Assembly: GCA_027459565.1 (NCBI GenBank)
Contig: DAIDIA010000025.1
Location: 1-6,947, forward strand
From: Acidimicrobiaceae bacterium
GTDB lineage: Bacteria; Actinomycetota; Acidimicrobiia; Acidimicrobiales; Bog-793
DNA: 6,947 nt
Direction of reading: 5' to 3'
Positions 1 through 6,092 of the stretch are shown piece after piece. Numbering within the stretch: position 1 is the stretch's first letter; the number at the start of each line of letters is the position of its first letter. A program made the translations under genes and the position numbers. The notes beneath the pieces were generated by a model that worked only from the letters and a program-made list of their open reading frames with translations, ran no database searches and was not told the DNA's origin.

Positions 1-672
1 GACGATCGCGGTCTTTCCGACACCGGGCTCGCCGATCAGCACGGGATTGTTCTTGGTGCGTCGCGAGAGCACCTGCATCAGGCGCTCCATCTCGCGGTCA
101 CGACCGATCACCGGATCGAGCTTGTGTTCGCGAGCGAGCTGGGTGAGGTTTCTGCCGAACTGGTCGAGCACCGGGGATCCGGCGGGTGCCTGGGTCTCGC
201 CCGATCCTGCACCGACTCCGGCTCCCTCTCGACCCTGGTAACCAGAGAGGAGTTGGATGACCTGCTGGCGAACCCGGGGCAGATCCGCTCCGAGGCTCTG
301 GAGCACCTGCGCCGCCACACCCTCGCCCTCGCGCACGAGGCCGAGCAGCATGTGCTCGGTGCCGATGTAGTTGTGTCCGAGCTGCAGCGCCTCGCGAAGC
401 GAGAGCTCAAGGACCTTCTTCGCCCGAGGGGTGAAAGGGGGCGAACCCGTCGGAGCAGACCCGGCGGGACCGATCGTCTCCTCGACCTTCTCGCGGACCG
501 CCTCCAGGGAGATTCCGAGTGCCTCGAGTGCCTTTGCGGCGAGCCCCTCGCCCTCGTGGATCAGGCCGAGGAGGATGTGCTCGGTGCCGATGAAGCTGTG
601 GTTGAGCAGGCGCGCTTCCTCTTGGGCTAGAACCAACACCCGCCGTGCCCGATCTGTGAAACGCTCGAACAA
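1..672 (-). CDS. clpC: ATP-dependent Clp protease ATP-binding subunit ClpC, N-terminal part (cut by window edge)
   Basis: AAA+ unfoldase that recognises substrates and feeds them into the ClpP peptidase in the cytoplasm. The first 224 residues are visible; the remaining roughly 600 expected for the family lie beyond the left edge. The protein opens MFERFTDRARRVLVLAQEEA, the standard ClpC/MecB beginning. Two Clp-N repeats follow: FIGTEHILLGLIHEGEG at about 27-43 and its partner YIGTEHMLLGLVREGEG at about 102-118. After a Gly/Ala-rich linker (about 145-165) comes LDQFGRNLT and the first AAA+ domain with Walker A GEPGVGKT at 214-221. The start is a TTG at 672-670. It is the only ATG/GTG/TTG between the upstream in-frame TAG (714-712) and the conserved N-terminus, and AAGGGAG lies 6 nt before it. 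The gene is divergent from the prenyl synthase. The presence of N-repeats and the opening sequence favour ClpC over ClpB or ClpA. Confidence 0.96.
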   Translation of the reverse strand, partial: MFERFTDRARRVLVLAQEEARLLNHSFIGTEHILLGLIHEGEGLAAKALEALGISLEAVREKVEETIGPAGSAPTGSPPFTPRAKKVLELSLREALQLGHNYIGTEHMLLGLVREGEGVAAQVLQSLGADLPRVRQQVIQLLSGYQGREGAGVGAGSGETQAPAGSPVLDQFGRNLTQLAREHKLDPVIGRDREMERLMQVLSRRTKNNPVLIGEPGVGKTAIV

Positions 673-678
673 CTTGAA

Positions 679-685
679 CTCCCTT
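679..685 (-). promoter_or_regulatory. Ribosome binding site deciding the clpC TTG start
   Basis: AAGGGAG on the minus strand ends 6 nt before the TTG at 672-670. It supports a TTG start in a frame that offers no other initiation codon before the conserved ClpC N-terminus. Confidence 0.7.
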
Positions 686-708
686 ACCTGTCCGCCGTAC
701 TTCGTGCC

Positions 709-714
709 ATTCTA
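709..714 (-). promoter_or_regulatory. Possible clpC -10 element (TAGAAT)
   Basis: TAGAAT on the minus strand matches the TANNNT core of a housekeeping-sigma -10 hexamer. It would place the transcript start near 700-703, giving a leader of about 30 nt that contains the clpC ribosome binding site. No convincing TTGACA-like -35 lies 16-18 nt upstream; the bases there read GCGGAA. I also see no complete HspR-type (HAIR) or CIRCE inverted repeat. Weak, based on one hexamer. Confidence 0.3.
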
Positions 715-824
715 CCGGTGAGTCCGCGAACTTCCGCCCGCGCTCACGCTAGTACCCAAAAGCTGATTTGGCCTGCTCGGGTCGGTGTTTTGAGGTTCAT
801 TATCGGTACCGGCCCAACTTGCCC

Positions 825-830
825 TATCGT
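825..830 (+). promoter_or_regulatory. Possible -10 element for a leaderless prenyl synthase transcript
   Basis: TATCGT carries the T, A and T that matter most in an actinobacterial -10 (TANNNT). Transcription would begin about 7 nt after it, at or next to the GTG at 838. No clear -35 is seen and no good Shine-Dalgarno precedes this start, which fits leaderless initiation but is thin evidence. Confidence 0.25.
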
Positions 831-837
831 GAAGGCA

Positions 838-1833
838 GTGAAAGCGCTGGCCACCCTTGCGATTCCCATCGCCGACGAAGAGCTCAACCGCCTTGAGCTA
901 CGGCTTCGCCGCGAGGTGCTGCGCGACGACCCCTTCCTCGATGAGATTGCCACCCACCTGATCGATGCCGGCGGCAAGCGCCTGCGTCCGCGGCTCAGCC
1001 TCGCCGCCGCGTCACTGTCGGGAGCTCCGCTCACCGAGGAGACGCTGCTCGGGGCGGTCAGCGTCGAGCTCGTCCATCTCGCGTCGCTCTATCACGACGA
1101 CGTCATGGATGAGGCGGAGCGCAGGCGAAATGTCATCAGCGTCAATGCCAAATGGGGGAACCTGCTCGCAATCGTCGCGGGAGACTTCTTGCTCGCGCGC
1201 TCTGCCGAGATCGCTGCATCGCTTGGCACCGAGGTCGCAAGGCTGCTCGCGTCAACGCTCGCACGTCTGTGCCAGGGTCAGATCACCGAGGTCAAGGATG
1301 CGTATCGCATCGACCGGAGCGAGGCCGACTACCTCACCGCCATCGCGGACAAGACTGCCGCGCTGATGGCGACCGCGTGTCGCATCGGTGGCATCACCGC
1401 GGGACTTGACAGTGAGAGGATCGATCTTCTGACGACCTACGGCGAATCACTCGGCATGGTCTTCCAGATCCGTGACGACGTCTTCGATGTCATCGCCAAC
1501 GACCGCGAACTCGGGAAGCTGCCCGCCCAGGACCTCGCCGAAGGTGTCTACACGCTTCCGGTGCTGCGCGCGCTCGAGGACCCCGTCAGCGGTGCGGAGC
1601 TCCGCGGACTTCTCGGCGGGCCGCTCAGCGACGCGGAGATCGTGCACGCAAGGCTCCTGATCGGCCGGTCGCATGGGATCATCGCGGCTACCGATGTCGC
1701 CCGCGAGTTCGCGCAGCAGGCCTGCAAGGCTGCGGCTGCACTCGGGCCGCTGCCGATCGCCGAGTCGCTTTCGGGCTACGCGCTTGGGCTGATCGACGAA
1801 CTCGAGCGCTCGACCGAGGCACTCGCGAGCTAG
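838..1833 (+). CDS. Long-chain polyprenyl diphosphate synthase (trans-type)
   Basis: Adds isopentenyl diphosphate units to an allylic primer to give a long all-trans prenyl diphosphate, probably for a menaquinone side chain or other isoprenoid; cytosolic, Mg2+-dependent. The 331-residue product has the whole family signature: GGKRLRP at 45-51, first aspartate-rich motif HDDVMD (DDVMD 87-91) followed by an arginine-rich stretch, GDFLLAR near 115-121, and second aspartate-rich motif FQIRDDVFD (DDVFD 213-217) with GKLPAQDLAEGVYTLP after it. Small residues (Ala, Ser) at positions -5 and -4 before the first motif are typical of long-chain rather than farnesyl enzymes, so it resembles mycobacterial GrcC or HepT; the exact chain length cannot be read. 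GTG at 838 was chosen for the TATCGT placed before it. GTG 829 (334 aa) is nearly as likely; GTG 718 adds about 40 non-family residues. It is convergent with lysS and no other isoprenoid gene is in view. Confidence 0.92.
   Translation: MKALATLAIPIADEELNRLELRLRREVLRDDPFLDEIATHLIDAGGKRLRPRLSLAAASLSGAPLTEETLLGAVSVELVHLASLYHDDVMDEAERRRNVISVNAKWGNLLAIVAGDFLLARSAEIAASLGTEVARLLASTLARLCQGQITEVKDAYRIDRSEADYLTAIADKTAALMATACRIGGITAGLDSERIDLLTTYGESLGMVFQIRDDVFDVIANDRELGKLPAQDLAEGVYTLPVLRALEDPVSGAELRGLLGGPLSDAEIVHARLLIGRSHGIIAATDVAREFAQQACKAAAALGPLPIAESLSGYALGLIDELERSTEALAS
1830..1833. other. Shared CTAG: overlapping stop codons of convergent genes
   Basis: CTAG is its own reverse complement. The plus strand reads the prenyl synthase stop TAG at 1831-1833 and the minus strand reads the lysS stop TAG at 1832-1830. 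The two genes therefore have no spacer, and any termination of either transcript must happen inside the opposing coding region. An 8-bp palindrome CTCGCGAG lies just beside it at 1822-1829; I see no T-run terminator. Confidence 0.9.
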
Positions 1834-3353
1834 TCCTCCCGGTCGGACCCACCGTTGGGATCCGCGCCCGAACCGTCGGACTCGTGATGGATGCCAAGTG
1901 GCCGCAGCGCCGGGAAGAACAGCACCTCACGGATATTTGCCGTGTCGGTCAAGATCATCGTCAGGCGATCGACACCGAGACCGATCCCTCCGGTCGGCGG
2001 CATCCCGTGCTCGAGCGCGCGCAGGAAATCCTCATCGACCGCCATCGCCTCCTCGTCGCCGGCCTCGCGCGCCCTCGCCTGTTCCATGAACCGGCGGCGC
2101 TGCTCGTCAGGATCCACCAGTTCGCTGTAGACCTCGGCGATCTCGCGTCCCGTGATCACCGGCGTAATGCGCTCGACAAGCTCGGGATGGTCGCGGTGGA
2201 CTCGGGTGAGCGGCGAGACCTCGATGGGATAGCCGGTCACATGCACCGGTCCCCAGAGCTGTGCCTCGGTCGTCTTCTCGTAGATCTCGTAGATGATCTT
2301 GCCGGTGCTCTCACCCACGGCAACCTCGACCCCGAGCGTGGTCGCGATCCCCGCCACCTCCTCGCGATCCATTCCAAGCGCGACCGTAACTCCGGTCACC
2401 TCCTCGATCAGCTCGGTCATCGTCGCACGCCGCCACGGTGGGGTGAGATCGAGCGAACGGCCGCCGAAGCTGATCACCGTCGAACCATGGACCGCGATGG
2501 CCGCGTCGTGGACGAGCGACTCGACGAGTTCGGCCATATCGAGGTAGTCGGCGTAGGCCTGGTAGGCCTCGAGCATGGTGAATTCGGGATTGTGCCGCGG
2601 CGAGAGACCCTCGTTGCGGAAGTCCTTCCCGATCTCGTAGACGCGCTCGAGGCCACCGATGACAAGTCGCTTGAGGTACAGCTCCGGAGCGATGCGGAGG
2701 AAGAAGTCCGCGTGCAGTGCGTTGTAGTGCGTCGAAAAGGGTCGGGCGTTGGCGCCCCCGGCAAGCGGCTGGAGGATCGGCGTCTCGACCTCGAGGTAGT
2801 TGCGCGCGTCCAGCGTGCGTCGAAGCGATGCGACGATCTTCGTGCGCGCGATGAACACCTCGCGCGCGCCCTCGTTGGCCCAGAGGTCGACCTCACGTTG
2901 GCGATGACGGATCTCGACGTCGTTGACGCCGCGCCACTTGTCTCCGAATCCCCGGCGGGCATCGGCGAGCGCGACCCACCGCTCCACGAGGACAGAAAGC
3001 TCGCCGCGCTTGGTGCGCACGACCTCCCCGACAGCGCCGATCCAGTCGCCGAGCGAGATCCTCACGAAGGCATCGAAATTCTCGGTCCTCTGGCCGAGCG
3101 CGAACAGCTGCACCGCCCCCGTCCAGTCCCGGAGCTCCGCGAATGCGACCTTTCCCTGGGGGCGCGAGCGCATCACCCGGCCCGCGACCCGAACGACCAC
3201 GCCCGAACCCTCTCCGGGCGCAAGGTGCGCATAGTCATCGGTGACGACTCCCGCACCTACCGTTGCCTCGAATCGATAGGGGATTTCCACGGTGTGATCG
3301 CGCGCCACTCGGTCCCCGCGATCGCTCATCTCCCCAGAATCGGCATCACTCAT
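1830..3353 (-). CDS. lysS: Lysine--tRNA ligase, class II
   Basis: Charges tRNA-Lys with lysine using ATP in the cytoplasm. The 507-residue product has the usual length and order. An N-terminal OB-fold anticodon-binding domain (about 50-130) contains VAGRVMRSRPQGKVAFAELRD. The catalytic core follows with YLEVETPILQPLAGGANARPF (motif 1 region, about 186-206), RIAPELYLKRL, motif 2 FRNEGLSPRHNPEFTMLE (about 245-262) and motif 3 GIGLGVDRLTMIL (about 456-468). The helical segment usually found before the OB-fold looks short. A late stretch SPLTRVHRDHP is more like what I recall from LysX-type proteins, but there is no membrane domain. The start is ATG at 3353-3351, sharing one base with the coaX stop (TGATG). 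A GTG immediately upstream (3356) would give a GTGA overlap and one extra residue. No strong ribosome binding site is seen, so translation is probably coupled to coaX. Confidence 0.96.
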   Translation of the reverse strand: MSDADSGEMSDRGDRVARDHTVEIPYRFEATVGAGVVTDDYAHLAPGEGSGVVVRVAGRVMRSRPQGKVAFAELRDWTGAVQLFALGQRTENFDAFVRISLGDWIGAVGEVVRTKRGELSVLVERWVALADARRGFGDKWRGVNDVEIRHRQREVDLWANEGAREVFIARTKIVASLRRTLDARNYLEVETPILQPLAGGANARPFSTHYNALHADFFLRIAPELYLKRLVIGGLERVYEIGKDFRNEGLSPRHNPEFTMLEAYQAYADYLDMAELVESLVHDAAIAVHGSTVISFGGRSLDLTPPWRRATMTELIEEVTGVTVALGMDREEVAGIATTLGVEVAVGESTGKIIYEIYEKTTEAQLWGPVHVTGYPIEVSPLTRVHRDHPELVERITPVITGREIAEVYSELVDPDEQRRRFMEQARAREAGDEEAMAVDEDFLRALEHGMPPTGGIGLGVDRLTMILTDTANIREVLFFPALRPLGIHHESDGSGADPNGGSDRED

Positions 3354-4207
3354 CACGCGGGTTCACTTTCGTCATGGTTGCGCGCGTAGATCAGGCGCAA
3401 CCCGTGCAGCGTAAGCCACGGCTCGTAGGCACTGACCGACGGAGCGTGCGGAGCGATCAGCCCGCCGAGTCCGCCCGTGGCGATCACAGTCGAGGCACCG
3501 AGCTCCGCAATGAAGCGGGCGACGAGACCCTCGACGAGTCCGGCGTACCCGAAGATCGCTCCCGACTGCATCGACTCAACGGTGGTCCTGCCGATCGCAC
3601 GTCGGGGAGCAACAAGCTCGACACGTCGAAGCGCCGCGGCGCGTGCGAAGAGCGCGTCCATCGAGATCTCGACGCCGGGAACAATCGCCCCGCCGAGATA
3701 TTCGCCGGCCGCGGAGATCGCATCGAAGGTCGTCGCCGTGCCGAGATCGACGACGATGATCGGTGGCTCGTAGAGGTCGAGCGCGCCGACCGCGTTGACG
3801 ATGCGGTCTGCGCCGACCTCCTTGGGATTGTCATAGAGGATCGGCATACCCGTCTTGACCCCGGGTTCGACGATCACGAAGGGGATCCACGGCTTTGCCG
3901 TGAACATCGTGCGGAGCGCTCCGGTCACCGATGGAACCGAGGACGAGAGCGCCATCCCGGTGATCAGACGGAGGCCGATCGCGGCGGGCACCTCCGCTCC
4001 CTGCGCGAGTCCGAATCCGCCGAGACCGAGAAGTTGCGCCAGCTCGAGCTCCCACTCATCAGCGGTGCGGTCGCGCACCGTGGTCACTCTCCAGTGGTGC
4101 ACCAACCCGCGAAGCGACCCCGGAGCGCGGCCGCGCTCATCGGACGGGTTGTCGTCGAACACGCCGATGACCGTCTGGGTGTTTCCGACATCGATCGCAA
4201 GCAGCAC
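3353..4207 (-). CDS. coaX: Type III pantothenate kinase
   Basis: Phosphorylates pantothenate to 4'-phosphopantothenate, the first step of coenzyme A synthesis. Type III enzymes belong to the ASKHA fold, need a monovalent cation and are not feedback-inhibited by CoA. The 284-residue product begins MLLAIDVGNTQTVIGVF with the phosphate-1 motif (Asp6, GNT 8-10). It continues with GADRIVNA at 132-139, the phosphate-2 motif DLGTATTFD at 154-162, GGAIVPG at 172-178 and ATGG at 243-246. It is longer than the roughly 255 residues usual for the family. The extra length seems to lie in two stretches, about 20-35 and 61-80. The start is GTG at 4207, exactly where the family begins; no other start lies between it and the in-frame nadC stop. 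Only a distant AGGA precedes it. Its substrate is the product of panC upstream in the cluster, and its stop overlaps lysS. Confidence 0.95.
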   Translation of the reverse strand: MLLAIDVGNTQTVIGVFDDNPSDERGRAPGSLRGLVHHWRVTTVRDRTADEWELELAQLLGLGGFGLAQGAEVPAAIGLRLITGMALSSSVPSVTGALRTMFTAKPWIPFVIVEPGVKTGMPILYDNPKEVGADRIVNAVGALDLYEPPIIVVDLGTATTFDAISAAGEYLGGAIVPGVEISMDALFARAAALRRVELVAPRRAIGRTTVESMQSGAIFGYAGLVEGLVARFIAELGASTVIATGGLGGLIAPHAPSVSAYEPWLTLHGLRLIYARNHDESEPA

Positions 4208-4223
4208 GGTCAGAGCCGTCCTG

Positions 4224-4236
4224 ATGTCGACGACAT
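4224..4236. repeat. Short perfect dyad in the nadC-coaX spacer
   Basis: ATGTCG-A-CGACAT is a perfect inverted repeat with 6-bp arms and a 1-nt centre. It overlaps a second palindrome GACATGTC (4232-4239). It lies within the 51-bp gap before coaX. It is too tight for a full RNA hairpin and could be a protein-binding dyad or chance. Confidence 0.35.
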
Positions 4237-4258
4237 GTCCCCGTTGGTCACGGCGACG

Positions 4259-5137
4259 CTACGGCTCAAGATCAAGTCCGATGTCAAGGATCGGCGCCGA
4301 GTGCGTCAGGGCTCCTGCACTGATCAGGTCGGCACCGGCTCGCGCGAAGAGTTCGATGTTGTCAATCGTCACGCCGCCGGATGCCTCGACGAGACATGAC
4401 CGCGTGGCACCGCGCGGATGGGCGCGGACGATCGCTACGGTCTCGGCCACCTGATCTGGAGTCATGTTGTCGCACATCACGAGCGAGGCTCCGGCCTCAA
4501 CCGCTTCGTGGACCTGTTCGAGTCGGTCGCACTCGACCTCGACCATGCGTCCTGGCCAGCGCGCGAGCGCACGGGCAACGCCCTCGGTGATGCTCATTCC
4601 ACCGAGATGGTTGTCCTTGATCAAGATCCCGTCGGAGAGGTTGCCCCGATGGTTCACCGCGCCGCCGGCGCGCACCGCGGCCTTTTCTAGCGAGCGCATC
4701 CCCGGGGTCGTCTTTCTCGTATCCCAGACGCGCGCCGAAGGATTCGTCGCATTGACAATCTCCACGTACCGTCGGGTCAGCGTCGCGACCCCCGAGAGGT
4801 GACACAGAAAGTTGAGTGCGGTGCGTTCCGCACTCAACAGCGAGGCAAAGGGGCCACTCACCGACGCGATCTTCGTGCGCGCACCGACCTCGTCGCCGTC
4901 CCGGTGGAAGAGCGTGAGTTCCAGGTCGCGATCGACCTGGTCGAGGACCTCGGCGACCGTCGCGAGCCCGGCGATGACGCCCGGCTTTCGGGTGACAAAG
5001 TGGGCGTTGCCCCTCTGGTCGCGCTCGAGCAGTGATGCCGTCAGGTCGCCAAGGGGAAGGACGTCTTCCATGAGCGCAAGTGCGACGATCGGACGGATTG
5101 CCGCGAGCGGAGGGTCGTAGTCGCTCTCGTTGGTCAT
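4259..5137 (-). CDS. nadC: Nicotinate-nucleotide diphosphorylase (carboxylating), quinolinate phosphoribosyltransferase
   Basis: Converts quinolinate and phosphoribosyl diphosphate to nicotinate mononucleotide, CO2 and diphosphate, the entry point of de novo NAD synthesis. The 292-residue product has the normal length and every family block: ERTALNFLCHLSG at 104-116, DTRKTTPG at 139-146, HRGNLSDGILIKDNHL at 163-178 with the basic residues that bind quinolinate and phosphate, VEVECD at 199-204, EASGG at 251-255 and the C-terminal GADLISAGALTHS at 268-280. The start is ATG at 5137, supported by AGAGGTGA ending 4 nt before it. It sits 94 bp after panC and 51 bp before coaX, in one cofactor cluster. 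nadB and nadA, which make quinolinate, are not in the window. Its stop codon is in the same frame as coaX. Confidence 0.96.
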   Translation of the reverse strand: MTNESDYDPPLAAIRPIVALALMEDVLPLGDLTASLLERDQRGNAHFVTRKPGVIAGLATVAEVLDQVDRDLELTLFHRDGDEVGARTKIASVSGPFASLLSAERTALNFLCHLSGVATLTRRYVEIVNATNPSARVWDTRKTTPGMRSLEKAAVRAGGAVNHRGNLSDGILIKDNHLGGMSITEGVARALARWPGRMVEVECDRLEQVHEAVEAGASLVMCDNMTPDQVAETVAIVRAHPRGATRSCLVEASGGVTIDNIELFARAGADLISAGALTHSAPILDIGLDLEP

Positions 5138-5231
5138 CAGTTCACCTCTGGCACCGAGCCGGTAGCTGTCTGGAGCTCAATCATCGCAGACCGGCGGGAA
5201 GGAGGAGAACTCCGCGGCGCGGTTGGCCCCG
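5138..5231 (-). other. 94-bp spacer between panC and nadC
   Basis: This is the widest gap in the minus-strand cluster. On the transcript strand it has a pyrimidine run TTCTCCTCCTTCCC (5209-5196), the nadC ribosome binding site, and a 15-codon frame from ATG 5184 (MIELQTATGSVPEVN) ending in TGATG on the nadC start. Short complementary arms CCGGT and ACCGG flank part of the region. I see no T-run after a stem and no full-length gene, so panD or nadB, sometimes found here in relatives, is absent. Confidence 0.5.
5142..5149 (-). promoter_or_regulatory. nadC ribosome binding site
   Basis: AGAGGTGA on the minus strand, 4 nt before the nadC ATG, is the best Shine-Dalgarno in the cluster. Because nadC does not overlap panC, it probably initiates independently, unlike the neighbouring coupled genes. 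Confidence 0.65.
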
Positions 5232-6092
5232 CTAGCGCTCGACGGCGAGGTTGTCGATCAATCGGACGGGGCCGACGGTCGCCGCGATGAGGAGTCGAAG
5301 GGATCCCTCGAGGCGGATGGGCACCGAGAGGTCGTCGCTCATCCGGGCTGTCGCGTAGTCGAGCGCGACCTCCGGCTCTCTAGCGACCACCGTCGCCATC
5401 TCGCGCTCGAGCTCTCCAAGGTCCCGACAACCCTCCTCGATGATCCTCGCCCCGCGTCGGAGCGCCCGATGGAGCACGGTCGCCTGGATCCGCTCGGCCT
5501 CGCTCAAGCGCGCATTCCTGCTCGACATCGCGAGGCCGTCGACCTCCCTGACGATCGGCATGGCAATGACCTCGAGACCGAACCCGAGGTCGGAGACGAG
5601 ATGACGCACGAGCGTCAGCTGTTCGAAGTCCTTCTCCCCAAAGAAGGTCCGGTCGGGACGCGTGATGTTGAACAACTTGGCGACAATGGTCGCCACCCCA
5701 CGCATGTGTCCGGGTCGCGACCCCCCTTCGAGCAACGTGGCGTACGGACCGGGATCGACGGTGACCGCGGGCGGTCCCGAGGGAAACATCTCCTCCTCGG
5801 TCGGTGTGAAGACCACGGTGGCGCCGGACTGGCTCGCGATCTCGAGATCGCGCTCGATCTGCCTCGGATAATGACGGAGATCGTCTGCATTTCCGAACTG
5901 CAGGGGGTTGACGAAGATCGAGACGACGACCTCGTCACATGTCGCCGCGGCCCGTTCGATCAGTGAACGGTGGCCGTCGTGCAACGCGCCCATCGTCGCC
6001 ACCAGTCCGACCGCGCGCGAGCGCCGCGCGAAGTCCGCACGGGCGTCCACCATCTCCTCGATGCTCGAGAGTCTCCTCGCCGTCGGACTCAC
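5232..6092 (-). CDS. panC: Pantothenate synthetase (pantoate--beta-alanine ligase)
   Basis: Joins pantoate and beta-alanine with ATP through a pantoyl-adenylate, forming pantothenate, the substrate that leads to CoaX. The 286-residue product has the usual length. It carries the HIGH-type nucleotide motif TMGALHDGH at 33-41, VSIFVNPLQF at 57-66 (the Gln that contacts pantoate), EGGSRPGHMRGVATIVAKLFN at about 122-142, FGEKDFEQL at 151-159 and the KMSKS-like REVDGLAMSSRN at 182-193. In FGEKDFEQL the first Gln of the common QQ pair is Glu; the second, which contacts pantoate in the mycobacterial enzyme, is kept. The start is GTG at 6092, overlapping the folK stop as GTGA, with GGTGA 4 nt before it. 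The frame stays open to a farther start at 6371, but that part is only a shadow of folK and does not resemble PanC. Confidence 0.95.
   Translation of the reverse strand: MSPTARRLSSIEEMVDARADFARRSRAVGLVATMGALHDGHRSLIERAAATCDEVVVSIFVNPLQFGNADDLRHYPRQIERDLEIASQSGATVVFTPTEEEMFPSGPPAVTVDPGPYATLLEGGSRPGHMRGVATIVAKLFNITRPDRTFFGEKDFEQLTLVRHLVSDLGFGLEVIAMPIVREVDGLAMSSRNARLSEAERIQATVLHRALRRGARIIEEGCRDLGELEREMATVVAREPEVALDYATARMSDDLSVPIRLEGSLRLLIAATVGPVRLIDNLAVER

Larger units (their letters stand above)
673..837. other. Divergent intergenic region between clpC and the prenyl synthase
   Basis: This 165-bp stretch must carry the promoters of both outward-reading genes. On the minus strand it holds the clpC ribosome binding site and TAGAAT. 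On the plus strand TATCGT (825-830) fits a -10 just before the synthase start. A spaced inverted repeat GTGAG (718-722) / CTCAC (743-747) with a 20-nt gap is present but short. No tRNA or clear hairpin terminator is visible. The reading frame is open from GTG 718 into the synthase, but its translation does not resemble the family. Confidence 0.6.

Noticed and set aside
124..630. 168-codon plus-strand open frame opposite clpC
   Set aside because: It mirrors the repeated Clp-N domain, which explains its apparent internal repetition. There is no independent start signal.
715..734. Possible SigR/SigH-type promoter (GGAAG...GTA) or ClgR half-site (GTTCGC) upstream of clpC
   Set aside because: The spacing between GGAAG and GTA is too short and both boxes deviate from consensus. 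GTTCGC lacks the second half-site expected for the ClgR motif as I remember it.
1884..3389. 501-codon plus-strand open frame opposite lysS
   Set aside because: It is a mirror of lysS, whose domains and motifs are complete on the minus strand. Long antisense frames are expected at this GC, and its translation shows no family motif.
3263..4399. 378-codon plus-strand open frame opposite coaX and the end of nadC
   Set aside because: Its product is low-complexity, rich in Arg, Asp and Glu, and it spans two well-supported minus-strand genes and their spacer.
5199..5966. Plus-strand AAGGAGG (5199-5205) upstream of a 247-codon frame from TTG 5223
   Set aside because: The Shine-Dalgarno match is good but lies 17 nt from the TTG, and the frame is antisense to panC with no recognisable domain.
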